DNA from: Myxococcales bacterium
Lineage (GTDB): Bacteria > Myxococcota > Myxococcia > Myxococcales > JAKAPL01
Assembly: GCA_021807105.1 (NCBI GenBank)
Contig: JAKAPL010000015.1
Location: forward strand, 1-60,472
Direction of reading: 5' to 3'
Length of the DNA stretch: 60,472 nt
Part shown: piece by piece, positions 25,741 through 36,300 of the stretch
Layout: every line of letters begins with the position of its first letter
Position numbering within the stretch: the stretch's first letter is position 1
Position numbers and translations under genes: made by a program
Notes under the pieces: generated by a model
The model's input: the letters and a program-made list of their open reading frames with translations, nothing else
Databases searched by the model: none
What the model was told of the DNA's origin: nothing

Positions 25741-26549
25741 CCCCGGCCGGTCGAGGCGGGCAGGCGTTCGATCGGATAGGAGAGTTCCTTCCCTGGATAG
25801 ACGGCCTGAAGATTCCGAGTAGGCCCGGGGGCGGTCTGCGGTGGCCGGAGGGAGCGCAGGGGGGCGCGGCTGCGATAATCGCTGGACACAAAACCGGGCG
25901 GCGTGCAACCCCAGTGACGTGCCGCGGGAAAGAGCGAGGAGGGAGGATCGAACGAGGCGGCCGGCGGAGCTGTCGGGCGGGCAGACGGCGAAGGCGAAGG
26001 CCATCCTGACCGCGACCTCAGGGGAGCGTGCTCGCTCCTCACGCCTGCGGGCAGTCCACCGCCCCCAAAGCCGTTCACCGATCGATTCCATGGGGTTCGG
26101 CCAGGAGGAAGACGCGCGAGGGTCGCGATCGGGCCGGGCGATCGCAAAGAGCGCTCCCTTCATCGACGCTGAAGTCATGGTCATGGCGGAAGATCGGTGC
26201 CTCCCTGCCGGCGAACCTGTCGTTCCATAGCCGGACCGTGAATAAGACGGGCTCAGTAGACGGCTTGCGCTCTTGCTCGGGGGATGTCCTTGTGGTATCG
26301 GTGGGATGTCAAGAGGGTCATGGTCCCCTGATTTCCCCGTCGGGCGGGGACCGGTAAAGTTTGCGGCGACAGTCGTCCTCTTGGGGCGGCGCCGCCATCG
26401 GGTCGCGCGGGACTCGCTACTTCTTCCCGGCCGCCGCTCCGCGAAGCGACGGCCCATTGATGGGCGCAGCACCTGGCGCCCCGGCCGGCATCGCCCGGAC
26501 GGAAGAATCGTACCGGTCGTGAGCCTGCCCAAGCCGAAAGGCTTCCGAC
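25741..26549. other. 800-bp intergenic region with a solo family A end and a structured rng leader
   Basis: I see no convincing gene. Position 26231-26251 is a lone family A end (CCGGACCGTGAATAAGACGG followed by CTCAG) with no partner on its left, which suggests a deletion removed most of an element. Downstream, GGTCCCC (26322-26328) and GGGGACC (26346-26352) can pair around a second CCCC/GGGG stem, giving a hairpin in the presumed leader of the RNase E/G gene. RNase E genes are often autoregulated through their leaders, so this may matter, but that is inference. Confidence 0.45.
26231..26251 (+). repeat. Solo family A terminal repeat (A2)
   Basis: A single 21-nt family A end, CCGGACCGTGAATAAGACGG plus G, followed by CTCAG. 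No second end or interior is recognisable within 300 bp on its left. It is either the scar of a deletion or an independent site carrying only the end sequence. Confidence 0.65.
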
Positions 26550-28499
26550 ATGGCGAATGACATCCTGCTGATCAACGCCGCGGGCGGCGAGACGCGCGTC
26601 GCGCTCGTCGAGAACGGCTCGATCTCCGAATATTACATCGAACGCAAACGGGACCTGGGGATCGTCGGCAACATCTACAAGGGGAAGGTGGTCCGCGTGC
26701 TGCCCGGGATGCAGGCGGCGTTCGTGGACATCGGCCTCGACAAGGCCGCGTTCCTGTACGTGCGGGACGTCTTCTACGACCCCGACTTCAGCGAACAGGA
26801 GTTCGACCTGACCGAGGGGGAGCGCGCCGAGAGAGAGGAGGCGCCCGCACCCGAGCAGATCGAGGAGGCGGAGGCCCTCGCGCAGTTGGAGAAGGCACAG
26901 GCCGAGCAGGCCGCGCCGGCGGAGGCTGGGCGGGAGCCGACCGAGGTCACTCCTATCCCGCTCACCGAGGTGATCGCCGAGAGCCCGCCTTCGGCCGGAT
27001 CGCCCTCCAAAGGCGACGAGGCCGAGACCGCAACCGCAACCGAAGCGCCGCCGGCGGCTCCACCCGAGCAGGGATCGCTCTCCGCGCCGAGACCTGCGCA
27101 GGCCGCCCGGGAGGTCCCAGCGCCGGGAGGACAGCGGCGGCGGCGGCGGCATCGCCGGGGCAAGGGACGTGAGGGCAAGCCCGACGGCGAGGAGAGGGCT
27201 CGTGACGGAGCGCTGGAGGGACGCCGGGAGGGTGGCGCCCACGCCGCCTCCCAAGCTCAGATCCAGGACCTCCTGAAGGAAGGGCAGGAGATCATCGTCC
27301 AGGTCGTCAAGGACCCCATTGGCACGAAGGGCGCCCGGGTGACCTCCCACATCTCGCTGCCGGGCCGCCACCTCGTCTTCATGCCCACCGTCGACCACGT
27401 CGGGATCAGCCGCCGGATCGACGAGGAGGGGGACCGCCGCCGGCTGCGCGACATCGTCAACCGGATGCGCCCGCCGGGCACCGGCTTCATCGTACGGACC
27501 GTCGCGGACACCGTGAACGACGAGAAGATCGCGGCCGATATCCGCTTCCTCATCCAGGTCTGGAACGACGTCGGCCGGGAGAAGGACAAGAAGCCGGCCC
27601 CGGCGCTGCTCCACTCCGACCTCGACATCGTGCTTCGCGCGACGCGCGACCTCTTCACCCACGAGGTCGAGAAGCTCGTGATCGACGACCGCGATGAGTA
27701 CGAGCGGGTGGTCGCCTTCGTCGAGGCGCAGGAGCCCGCCCTCAAGGACCACGTCGAGCTCTACGCTGGCGAGGAGGCGATCTTCGACTCCTACGGCATC
27801 GAGCCCGAGATCCGGCGGGCGCTCAACCGGAAGGTCTGGCTCAAGAGCGGAGGCTACATCATCATCGACCAGGCCGAGGCGCTCGTCGCGATCGACGTGA
27901 ACTCGGGCCGGTATGTGGGCAAGAAGAACCTGGAGGAGACGATCACCCGCATCAACGTCGAGGCGGCCAAGGAGATTGTCTACCAACTCCGGCTGCGCAA
28001 CATCGGCGGAATCATCATCATCGATTTCATCGACATGGACAAGCCGCAGAACCGGGACAAGGTCTTCAAGGCACTCCAGGAGGCGCTCGGGCGCGACCGG
28101 GCCAAGACCAACGTCCTCAAGATCAGCGAGCTGGGGCTGGTCGAGATGACCCGCAAGCGGGTGCGCGAGAGTCTCGGCCGGACGCTGAACGAACCCTGTC
28201 CGACGTGCGACGGCAAGGGGACCGTCCGGAGTCGGGTGACGGTGGCCTACGACATATTCCGCGAGATTCGCCGCCAGGCGCCGAACATGGCCGAGCAGAT
28301 CCTGGTGGTCAACTGCCACCCCGAGGTCGCGAAGCTCATCGCCACCGAGGAGCGGGACGAGTTGCGCCATCTCATGGATCGGTGCAACAAGAGCATCCAG
28401 GTGAAGCCGCAGCCGAGCTACCGGCAGGAGCAGTTCGACATGTACGGGAGAGCGAACCAACCGGCGAGCCGCCCTGCGACGGCCGGAGCGAACCCGTGA
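26550..28499 (+). CDS. rng: Ribonuclease E/G family endoribonuclease
   Basis: 649 residues. The N-terminus (ILLINAAGGETRVALVENG) and the start of the S1 RNA-binding domain (NIYKGKVVRVLPGMQAAFVDIGL) are typical. The S1 domain is interrupted by about 150 residues (about 85-235) rich in Glu, Ala and Pro, then Arg and Gly (RRRRRHRRGKGREG). The catalytic domain is complete: GARVTSHISLPGRHLVFMPT, VAIDVNSGRYVGKKN and IIIIDFIDM supply the metal-binding Asp residues, and PCPTCDGKGTV is the zinc link. The enzyme processes rRNA and degrades mRNA. There is no long C-terminal scaffold, so RNase G is the better name. Its stop overlaps the next start. Confidence 0.93.
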   Translation: MANDILLINAAGGETRVALVENGSISEYYIERKRDLGIVGNIYKGKVVRVLPGMQAAFVDIGLDKAAFLYVRDVFYDPDFSEQEFDLTEGERAEREEAPAPEQIEEAEALAQLEKAQAEQAAPAEAGREPTEVTPIPLTEVIAESPPSAGSPSKGDEAETATATEAPPAAPPEQGSLSAPRPAQAAREVPAPGGQRRRRRHRRGKGREGKPDGEERARDGALEGRREGGAHAASQAQIQDLLKEGQEIIVQVVKDPIGTKGARVTSHISLPGRHLVFMPTVDHVGISRRIDEEGDRRRLRDIVNRMRPPGTGFIVRTVADTVNDEKIAADIRFLIQVWNDVGREKDKKPAPALLHSDLDIVLRATRDLFTHEVEKLVIDDRDEYERVVAFVEAQEPALKDHVELYAGEEAIFDSYGIEPEIRRALNRKVWLKSGGYIIIDQAEALVAIDVNSGRYVGKKNLEETITRINVEAAKEIVYQLRLRNIGGIIIIDFIDMDKPQNRDKVFKALQEALGRDRAKTNVLKISELGLVEMTRKRVRESLGRTLNEPCPTCDGKGTVRSRVTVAYDIFREIRRQAPNMAEQILVVNCHPEVAKLIATEERDELRHLMDRCNKSIQVKPQPSYRQEQFDMYGRANQPASRPATAGANP

Positions 28500-28834
28500 G
28501 CTCCGGCGCGGCCGAGAAGGCGGGGCGGCGATCGGAGCTTCGCCAGACCGTCAATCGGGACTTCGCGAGCGTCGGGGAGTTCCTCGCCGAGTACGTCCAG
28601 AACATCAGCCGATCGGGCGCCTTCATCCGCACCGACGACCCTCTGCCGGTCGGGACGCGCGTGGCCCTCAAATTTACCGTCATCATGGACGAGCTGGAGA
28701 CCATAGAGGGGGTCGGGATGGTCGTGCGTCGCGTGCCCCCAGCGGGGAGCGAGCCGGCCGGGATGGGCGTCGTCTTCACCGAGCTGACCGCATACTCCAA
28801 GGCACTGATCGAGAAGATCATCACCCGCCGTTGA
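28496..28834 (+). CDS. Small PilZ-domain protein
   Basis: 112 residues from a GTG that overlaps the RNase stop (GTGA), so it is translationally coupled to it. The body is a single PilZ-like domain (EYVQNISRSGAFIRTDDPLP, VGTRVALKFTV, GMGVVFTELT) of the short type frequent in Myxococcota. The N-terminal RxxxR motif that binds cyclic di-GMP is not clear: RRSELRQTVNRDF has the right placement but loose spacing. It may be a cyclic di-GMP effector or a degenerate PilZ adaptor that binds a protein partner. Coupling to RNase E/G may simply reflect shared expression. Confidence 0.75.
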   Translation: MSSGAAEKAGRRSELRQTVNRDFASVGEFLAEYVQNISRSGAFIRTDDPLPVGTRVALKFTVIMDELETIEGVGMVVRRVPPAGSEPAGMGVVFTELTAYSKALIEKIITRR

Positions 28835-28848
28835 CGGTCCAGCGCGCC

Positions 28849-28876
28849 TTGCAATCCAAAGGGCCTCTGCTATCCT
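28849..28876 (+). promoter_or_regulatory. Candidate promoter for the HU/IHF gene
   Basis: TTGCAA (28849-28854) and TATCCT (28871-28876) are separated by 16 bp and lie about 37 nt before the start codon of the nucleoid protein. They begin just after the PilZ stop codon, so this gene can be transcribed independently of rng. Confidence 0.45.
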
Positions 28877-28912
28877 CTTGGCCATCCGCCGATGAGAAAG
28901 TGAGGGTTGCGC

Positions 28913-29239
28913 GTGGACAGGGTCATGTTGAAGTCGAACCTCGTCGAGGATCTGGTCAACAAGTCCCGGATCCCGCAGAAGCAGGCCGAGGTCGTCGTCG
29001 AGACTGTCTTCGAGTCGATGAAGTCGGCCCTGGTCCGCGGGGAGAACATTGAGATCCGGGGACTCGGGACCTTTCACGTCAAACAGTACGAGGGCTATGA
29101 GGGCCGCAACCCGAAGACGGGGGCGGCGATCCTGGTCAAGGCGAAGCGCGGGGTCCTCTTCCGCGCGGGCAAAGATCTGCGCGATCGGCTCAATCGCGTC
29201 CGCGTGGCCGCCGCGCGCAGGGCGGCCTCCGGATCCTAG
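28913..29239 (+). CDS. HU/IHF-family DNA-binding protein
   Basis: 108 residues. The fold is clear from NLVEDLVNKSRIPQKQAEVVVETVF, the turn EIRGLGTFHVK and the DNA-contacting arm YEGRNPKTGAAILVKAKRGVLFRAGKDL. IHF and HU dimers bend DNA and act in the nucleoid. The PKTG in the arm and the length are closer to IHF alpha or beta than to HU, but the subtype cannot be decided. I prefer the GTG at 28913 because GTGAGG lies 7 nt upstream; an ATG at 28925 is the alternative. The C-terminal tail (RVRVAAARRAASGS) is basic and slightly extended. Confidence 0.92.
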   Translation: MDRVMLKSNLVEDLVNKSRIPQKQAEVVVETVFESMKSALVRGENIEIRGLGTFHVKQYEGYEGRNPKTGAAILVKAKRGVLFRAGKDLRDRLNRVRVAAARRAASGS

Positions 29240-29272
29240 CTCCGCGCCGTTCTGTCGAAGGGTGGGCACCCG

Positions 29273-30349
29273 GTGACCCGCCCCGCGTGGATCGCGCTCT
29301 GCGTCCTGCCGAGCGCCTGTGGCCAGAAGGCCCTCACCTACGCCGAGCCCCTGCCTCGCGTGCGGGTCGCGCCGGTCGTCACCGCGGACCTTCCCGTCCG
29401 GGTGACGCTCTGGGGCGAGGTCGCCGCGCTTCCGGGCCGCGACGTGAGCCTCGGATCGCTGGAGAGCGGCTACCTCGCGGCGCTGAAGGTGCGGGAGGGA
29501 GATCCCGTGCGGCGGGACGAGGTCCTCGCCGAGGTCACCGCGGCCTCTCCCCGGGGCCGGCTCGAAGAGGCGCGCGCGCGGCTCGCCGAACAGGAGGCGA
29601 AGAAGGCGGAGGCGGACGCGCGGGCTCGCCGCGCCGCGGAGCTCCTCTCCCGCGGCGCCGCGTCGACCCGAGAGGCCGAGGCCACCGAGGCGGCGGCGCG
29701 AGTCGCGACCGCCAGCCTCGACGCCGCACGGGCGGTGGTCGATCTCGCCGAGCGTCATGTAGCCTACACGGAGATCCGCTCGCCGCTCGACGGCGTCGTC
29801 GTCCGCCTGCTCGCGAGTCCGGGGCAGCCGCTCCCTGGGCAGGGCCAGCCGGTCCTCGAGGTCGCCGACACGCGCCGGCTCGAGGTGGACGCGACCGCGA
29901 CCGCAGCGGAGGCCGCCCGTCTCGTCAGCGGACAGGACGCCGAGCTGAGCTTCCCGGGCTCGGGGGTGACCGTGCGCTCACCGGGGAGGGTCGTCGCGGT
30001 GAGCCCCGCGCTCGATCCCTCGACCGCCACCACGCGCGTCCGGATCGCGCTGCCCGAGCCGCCCCCCGCGGGGGTCATGCTGCGGCTCTACGCCCGCGCG
30101 GACGTCCAGACCGGGACCCTCCACGACGCCCTCTGGGTCCCTGCGACCGCGCTGCTCGAAGCGCCGGGACTGGCGCGCTTCGTCCTCATCGTCACGGCAC
30201 GCCGGACGGCGCAGCGGCGAAAGGTCGAGGCCGGCGCCCGGAGCGACGGGCGAGTCCAGATCCTCTCTGGGCTCACGGCGGGCGAGGAGGTGGTCGTCGA
30301 GGGTGGCTATGGGATTCCCGATGGCGCCGCCGTCGAGGTCGAGCGCTAG
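29273..30349 (+). CDS. RND efflux periplasmic adaptor (membrane fusion) lipoprotein
   Basis: 358 residues from GTG. A short signal with a lipobox-like LPSAC suggests lipid anchoring in the inner membrane. The classical adaptor parts are visible: a first half lipoyl motif (GYLAALKVREGDPVRRDEVLAEV), an alpha-helical hairpin rich in Ala/Glu/Arg (about 95-155), the second lipoyl half (YTEIRSPLDGVVVRLLASPGQPL), a beta barrel and a membrane-proximal domain ending in GLTAGEEVVVEGGYGIPDG. It should link the next permease to an outer-membrane channel; no TolC-type gene is nearby. Only 3 bp separate it from the permease. Confidence 0.88.
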   Translation: MTRPAWIALCVLPSACGQKALTYAEPLPRVRVAPVVTADLPVRVTLWGEVAALPGRDVSLGSLESGYLAALKVREGDPVRRDEVLAEVTAASPRGRLEEARARLAEQEAKKAEADARARRAAELLSRGAASTREAEATEAAARVATASLDAARAVVDLAERHVAYTEIRSPLDGVVVRLLASPGQPLPGQGQPVLEVADTRRLEVDATATAAEAARLVSGQDAELSFPGSGVTVRSPGRVVAVSPALDPSTATTRVRIALPEPPPAGVMLRLYARADVQTGTLHDALWVPATALLEAPGLARFVLIVTARRTAQRRKVEAGARSDGRVQILSGLTAGEEVVVEGGYGIPDGAAVEVER

Positions 30350-30352
30350 GGC

Positions 30353-33300
30353 ATGAGCACGTCCCCGACTCCCGCCCGTGGCCGCGCCGCCGCCTGGGCG
30401 GTCGTCGGGGTCGGGCTCTGCCTGATCGGCTTCGTCCTCGGGGGGCGGTTGCCGCGGGCGATCTTCCCGGAGGTGGTCTATCCGCGCGTCACGGTCGTCG
30501 CGTCCTCCGCGGGTCAGCCGGCGGAGGTCCTGGACGTAGCGGTCACCCGTCGGCTCGAGGAGGCGGTCGCCGCGGTGCCCGGCGTCGTCCGGGTCCGGGG
30601 CCGAACGATCCGCGGCGCCGCGGAGCTGTCGGTGCTCTTCGATCCATCGGCGGACGTGGAGGTCGGCTTCCAGCGAATCAACTCGGAGCTGGCAGGCATT
30701 AGGGGGGATCTGCCATCGGGCACGGACGTCGTCAGCCAGCGGATCACCGCCGCCTCGACGCCGGTAGTGACCTTCGCGCTGATCGGCGGCGCGTCGGCCG
30801 CAGCCCTGCGCGACGTGGCGCTCTACCAGCTCCGTCCGCGGCTCGCGGGCCTTCCCGGCGCCGGGCTCATCGAGGTGGTGGGCGGCGAGGAGCGCGAGGT
30901 GGAGGTGGCCGTCGATCCCGACCGGCTCGCCGCGGCGCACCTCTCGCTCGCCGATCTCGCCGCGCGGCTGCGGGCGGCGCTGCCGCTCTCCGCGGCCGGG
31001 CGCCTCGATGTCTCCGACCAGACCCACATCGTTCTCGTCCGGGGCCTTGTCGACGGCCCCGCGGCGCTCGAAGATCTCGCCGTGGGCGGCTCGGACCGCG
31101 CGCCCATCCGGCTGCGGGAGGTGGCCACGGTCCGGCTCGGCCACGCGGACCCCACGACGCTCGTCGCGGCGATGGGGAGGCCCGCGGTGTCGATCCAGAT
31201 CGGGCGGCGGCCCGGCGCCGACGCCGTCTCCCTCTCCGAAGCCGTGAGGGCGTTGCTCGCCGAGGCCGCACCGTCGCTCCCGACCGGGACGCGGATCGTC
31301 ATGACGTACGACCAGGGCGACCTCATCGCCCCCGCGGTCGCCGGCGTGCGTGACGCGATCGCCCTCGGGGCGCTCTTCGCCGTCGTCGTGCTGGGCCTCT
31401 TCCTGCGCGCGCTCCGCCCGACGCTCATCGGTGCGATGTCGCTGCCCGTGACGCTGGGCCTCACGGCGCTCGCGATGGCCCTCGCCGGGCAGAGCTGGAA
31501 CTTGATGACCCTGGGGGGCCTCGCGGTCTCGATCGGCCTCGTGGTCGACGACGCGGTGGTGGTGATCGAGGCGATCGAACGCGAGCGTGAGCGGGGGCTC
31601 TCCTCCGAAGAGGCCGCCCGCGCCGCGCTCGCGACCGTCCGCTGGCCGGTCGTGACCTCGACGCTGGCCACCGTCGTGGTGCTGCTGCCGCTCGCGGGCC
31701 TCTCCGGCGTCATCGGCCAGTTCTTCCGGGCGCTCGCGTTCACGCTCGGCGCGGCGGTCCTCCTCTCGCTCGCGAGCGCTCTGGTCGGGGTGCCGCTCCT
31801 GGCGCGGCGGTTGTCGGGGCCGCCGTCCCCGCCGGGGGGAGGGGACATCGCGGGCCGATACCGGCGCGCCCTCGCCGCGTCGCTCTCCCGTCCGGCGCTG
31901 GCCCTGGTCGTGGCCGGTCTCGTCCTCGTCGCGGGCGCGGCCGCCGGCCTCGTCCTGCCCTCGAGCTTCCTCCCGGAGATGGACGAGGGGTCCTACATCA
32001 TCGACTACCAGGCTCCGGCTGGGACCTCGCTCGCCGAGGCCGACGCGCTCGGGCAGCGCATCGATCGCCTCCTGCTCGCCTCGCCGTTCGTCCGTGGATT
32101 CTCGCGCGAGCTGGGCGCGCAGCTCGGGCCGCCGATGGCGACGCTGACCTACCAGGGCGACGTCCAGGTTCGGCTCTCGGCTGGCCAGCGGCCCGATTTC
32201 GAGACGATCGCCGCGGCCCAGCGCGAGGCGTTGGCCCGCGCCGCCCCGCAGCTCCATGTCGAGCTGTCGCAGCTCATCGAGGACAACCTGAGCGACCTAG
32301 AAGGGCAACCCGACCCGATCGAGGTCAAGGTCTTCGGGAACGATCCAGCGCGGCTCGCCGCCCTGGGTCGCGAGGTCGCCCGGCGGATTGCGACCGTCCC
32401 GGGGCTGGTCGATCTCTACGACGGGGATCCCGGCTGCGCGCCGCGCTTCGACGCCGACGTCGATCCGATCGCCGCCGGGCGCGCAGGCCTCTCTCCGCGC
32501 GACGTGGCGGCTCAGGTCGAGGCGGCGCTCGGGGGGGTCATCGTCGGCGAGGAGCCCTACCTGGACCGTCTGATCGGCGTCCGCCTGCGGCTCTCCGACG
32601 AGGCCCGCTTCGCCCCCGACGCCCTCGAAGAGCTCCACGTCCGGCCGGCTCACGGTCCGGACCTTCCGCTCCCCGCGCTCGCGAAGATCACCCGCCGCTG
32701 CCCGCCCGCCCTGCTCCTCTCCGAGAACCTGCGGCGGATGGTCGCCGTGACGGCGCGCGTGCAGGGCGGCAACCTCGGGGCGGTCGCCGCCGGCGTGCGC
32801 AGACGCGTCGAGGGGCTCCCTCTGCCGCCCGGCTACTGGTGGGAGCTGGGCGGCGAGGCGCAGACCCAGCGGCGCGTCTTCGGCGATCTCTTCCTCGCGC
32901 TGGCCCTCGCGGTCTTCGGCCTGTTCGCGCTGCTCGCGCTCCACTTCGCCTCCGTCCGCCTCGCGCTCGTCGTACTGGCGGGAGTCCCGGTCTCCCTCGC
33001 CTGCGGGGCGCTCTCGCTGCTCGCCGCTGGATCGGCGCTCAACATCTCCTCGCTGCTCGGGGGGCTCGTCCTCGCCGGGCTGATCGTCAAGAACGGCGTC
33101 CTGCTCGTGGATCAGGCCGAGCGGGCGCGACGGGCGGGCGCCGGGCCGGCCGACGCGCTGCTCGCGGCCGCATCGAGCCGGCTGCGGCCGATCGCGATGA
33201 CCACGGCCGCCACGCTTCTGGGCCTCCTCCCCCTCGCGCTCGGGGTCGGGGCCGGCGCCTCCGTCCAGCAGCCGCTCGCCATCGCGGTCCTCGGCGGCCT

Positions 33301-33361
33301 CGGCCTCTCCTCCCTCGTCACGCTCTTCGCGCTGCCGTCGCTCTATCTGCTGGCGGCGTGA
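30353..33361 (+). CDS. RND efflux permease
   Basis: 1002 residues with the twelve-helix RND layout and two large periplasmic loops. The proton-relay helix reads GGLAVSIGLVVDDAVVVIEAIERERE, with the two adjacent Asp residues of AcrB-type pumps. Other family signatures are FPEVVYPRVTVVASSAG, VAVTRRLEEAVAAVPGV and the C-terminal GGLVLAGLIVKNGVLLVDQAE. The substrate cannot be told; the sequence sits between multidrug and heavy-metal pumps. It works with the adaptor just upstream using proton motive force. Its last 44 bp overlap, on the opposite strand, the end of another RND permease gene. Confidence 0.92.
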   Translation: MSTSPTPARGRAAAWAVVGVGLCLIGFVLGGRLPRAIFPEVVYPRVTVVASSAGQPAEVLDVAVTRRLEEAVAAVPGVVRVRGRTIRGAAELSVLFDPSADVEVGFQRINSELAGIRGDLPSGTDVVSQRITAASTPVVTFALIGGASAAALRDVALYQLRPRLAGLPGAGLIEVVGGEEREVEVAVDPDRLAAAHLSLADLAARLRAALPLSAAGRLDVSDQTHIVLVRGLVDGPAALEDLAVGGSDRAPIRLREVATVRLGHADPTTLVAAMGRPAVSIQIGRRPGADAVSLSEAVRALLAEAAPSLPTGTRIVMTYDQGDLIAPAVAGVRDAIALGALFAVVVLGLFLRALRPTLIGAMSLPVTLGLTALAMALAGQSWNLMTLGGLAVSIGLVVDDAVVVIEAIERERERGLSSEEAARAALATVRWPVVTSTLATVVVLLPLAGLSGVIGQFFRALAFTLGAAVLLSLASALVGVPLLARRLSGPPSPPGGGDIAGRYRRALAASLSRPALALVVAGLVLVAGAAAGLVLPSSFLPEMDEGSYIIDYQAPAGTSLAEADALGQRIDRLLLASPFVRGFSRELGAQLGPPMATLTYQGDVQVRLSAGQRPDFETIAAAQREALARAAPQLHVELSQLIEDNLSDLEGQPDPIEVKVFGNDPARLAALGREVARRIATVPGLVDLYDGDPGCAPRFDADVDPIAAGRAGLSPRDVAAQVEAALGGVIVGEEPYLDRLIGVRLRLSDEARFAPDALEELHVRPAHGPDLPLPALAKITRRCPPALLLSENLRRMVAVTARVQGGNLGAVAAGVRRRVEGLPLPPGYWWELGGEAQTQRRVFGDLFLALALAVFGLFALLALHFASVRLALVVLAGVPVSLACGALSLLAAGSALNISSLLGGLVLAGLIVKNGVLLVDQAERARRAGAGPADALLAAASSRLRPIAMTTAATLLGLLPLALGVGAGASVQQPLAIAVLGGLGLSSLVTLFALPSLYLLAA

Positions 33362-36300
33362 ACGGGAGCGCGGCGGCAGCGGCGAGGGGGCGCCGCCGCT
33401 GCGCGCTCGAGCGGCCGAAGAGGAGGAAGGCCGCCGGGGTCACCGCGAGGTCGAGCAACGTCGAGGAGACCAGACCGCCGGCGATCACCACCGCGATCGG
33501 GCCGAGCAACTCCTTGCCCGGGGAGTGGCGGGCGACGAGCAGGGGCACCATGGCGAGGCCGGCGGTGAGCGCCGTCATCAGCATCGGGGGCAGCCGCTCC
33601 AGCGAGCCGCGGACGATCATCTCCCGCGAGAACCCCTCGCCCTCCTTCTCGACGAGGTGGAGGTAGTGGGAGAGGAGCAGGATGGTGTTGCGCGAGGCGA
33701 TCCCGCAGACGGTGACGAAGCCGACCAGGGTCGCGACCGAGAGCTTCTCCCGGAAGAGGAGGAGGGCCGCCGCCGAGCCGACGAGGGAGAGCGGGATGTT
33801 GACGAGCGTCTGGAGCGTCAGGGCGACCGAGCGGAAGTGCCAGAGGAGGGCCGCCGCGATGAGCAGGAGCGCGACCACGGAGAAGAGCGCGATGGCCCGC
33901 TGCGCTCGCTGCGCCGCCGCAAAGACGCCGCCGTACTCGACGTGGAACCCCGCGGGGAGCGCGAGCGCGGAGACTCGCCGCTCCACGTCCTGGGCGACGC
34001 TCGGGGCGTCCCGGCCGGCGGCGTTCGCGGTGACCGCGATGAACCGCTCGCCGTCGGCGTGGTTCAGGTAGTCCTGCCCCGCCTCCTCCCGGACGACCGC
34101 GACGCTGCCGAGCGGAACGCTCCCGCCGCCCGGCAGCGACACGGGGAGCGCGGCGATCCGGGCCGGCGTCGCCACCGCCCCGTCGTCGATCCGCACCCGG
34201 ATGTCTTGCTGGACGCCATCCACGGCCATCGTGCCGGCGACCGCGCCGTAGATCGCGTCCTGGGCCTGCCGGGTCACCTCGCCCGCGGCGAGCCCGAGCG
34301 CCTCGGCCTTCGTCCGATCGACCTGGATCCTCAGCTCGGGAACGAGGACCTGTTTCTCGATCTGGAGGTCGACGACGCCCGGAACGCCGGCCATGGATTC
34401 GCGCGCGCGCTCGGCTGTCTCACGAAGGGCGGCGAGGTCGTGGCCGAAGATTCGCAGGACGATCTGTCCGTTCATCCCCTCGAGGACGTGCTCGAGGCGG
34501 TGGCTGATGGGCTGGCCCACGTAGCTGACGACGCCGGGCAGGGCGCCGAGGCGGCGCCGGATGTCGGCCGCGATCTCCGCACGCGGCCGGCCGGGCCGGA
34601 GCGCGACCTCGATCTCGCTGTAGTGGATGCCGGCGGAGTGGGTGTCCAACTCCGCCCGGCCGGTGCGGCGTCCGGTCCGCGCGACCTCGGGGACCTCGAG
34701 CAGGAGCTTCTCCGCGAGCGCGCCCAACCGGTCGCTATCCTGGAGGGTGATCCCGGGGACCGCCTGGACGTTCACCGTCAGGGTCCCCTCGTTGAAGGGC
34801 GGCAGGAACTCGCGGCCCGCGAAGCGGAGGGAGAAGGCTGCGGCCGCGCAGAGGGCCGCCGCGCCCGCGAGGATCGCCACGGGGCGATCGAGCGCCCGGG
34901 CGAGCAACTTGCGGTCGAGTGTCTTGAGCCACGCGACGAAGGGGCCGTCGCCGGGCGCTCCCGGGGCGTCTGCGAGCAGGAGGTGGCAGAGCGCGGGCGT
35001 CAGCGTCAGAGAGACCGCGAGGGAGACGAGCACCGACAGGACGTAGGCCTCGACCAGCGGGCGGAACAACCGCCCCTCGATGCCCGAGAGCAGTGCGAGC
35101 GGCACAACCGCGAGCACCACGACGAGGGTGGCGTAGACGATGGAGCCGCGGACCTCCATCGAGGCGTCGTAGACGACCTCGAGCGCCGGCCGCGGCGACG
35201 AGCTGGCGCGGTTCTCGCGCAGGCGGCGCCAGACGTTCTCCACGTCGACGATCGCGTCGTCGACCAGCTCGCCCACCGCGACCGCGAGGCCGCCGAGGGT
35301 GAGCGTGTTGATCGTGATCCCGGCCGCGTGCATGGCGAGCAGGGTGATCAGCAGCGAAACGGGGAGCGCGGTCAGGGTGATCGCGCTGCTGCGCCAGGAG
35401 GCGAGGAAGAGCAGCAGGACCAGGATGACCAGGACGCCGCCGTCGCGCAGCGCGCCGGTGACGTTGCCGACGGCCGCCTCGATGAAGTCCGCCTGGCGAA
35501 AGATCCGGTCGACCCGCAGCCCGGCGGGCAGACCGCCGATCGCGGCGAGCACGCCGGTCACCTCGCGCGAGATCCGGCGCGTGTCCTCCCCGGGCGCCTT
35601 GTAGACCGAGAGGATGACCCCGGGCGCGCCATCGATGCCCGCGACGCCGCGCTTCAGGATCGGCTCCTCACCGACGGTCGCCACGTCGCCGACGCGCACG
35701 CCGGGCTTGACGGGCGCCGAGGCAACGTCCGCGAGACCGTGGGGACGCCCGAGCACGCGGATCAGGAACTCCTGGTTGTCGAAGGGCAGCACGCCGCCGA
35801 TCCCCACCGTTCCGAGCGCCCCGATCGCCCGCCGCAGGCCGGCGAGCGTCACCCCTCTGGCGGCGAGCTTCTCCGGGTCCGCCTGGACGCCGACCTCGTC
35901 CACGTCGCCGCCGATCACCAGCACCTGCGCGACGCCCGGGATCGCGAGCAGGCGGGGCCGGAAGCGCTCGTCGGCGAGCTGGCGGAGCGCGGCGCGGGAC
36001 AGCCCCTGCCCGGAGAGCCCGATCAGCTCGACCTCGCCCATGACCGACGTGAAGGGCAGGAGGACGGGCTTGGCGCCCGCGGGCAAGCGTGGCTCGACCT
36101 CTCGGAGCCGCCGCTCCACGGCGTCACGCGCCGCCGCCTCGCCGGCCCCCCAGGCGAAGACGACGTGGATGTGGGAGAGGCCAATCGATGAGGAGGACCA
36201 GAGGGTCTCCATCCCCGGCGTGCCGCGCAGCGCCTCTTCGATCGGGGCGGTGAGCCGCTCCTCGGTCTCCTCCGGCGAGAGCCCCGGGACGTGGGTCATC

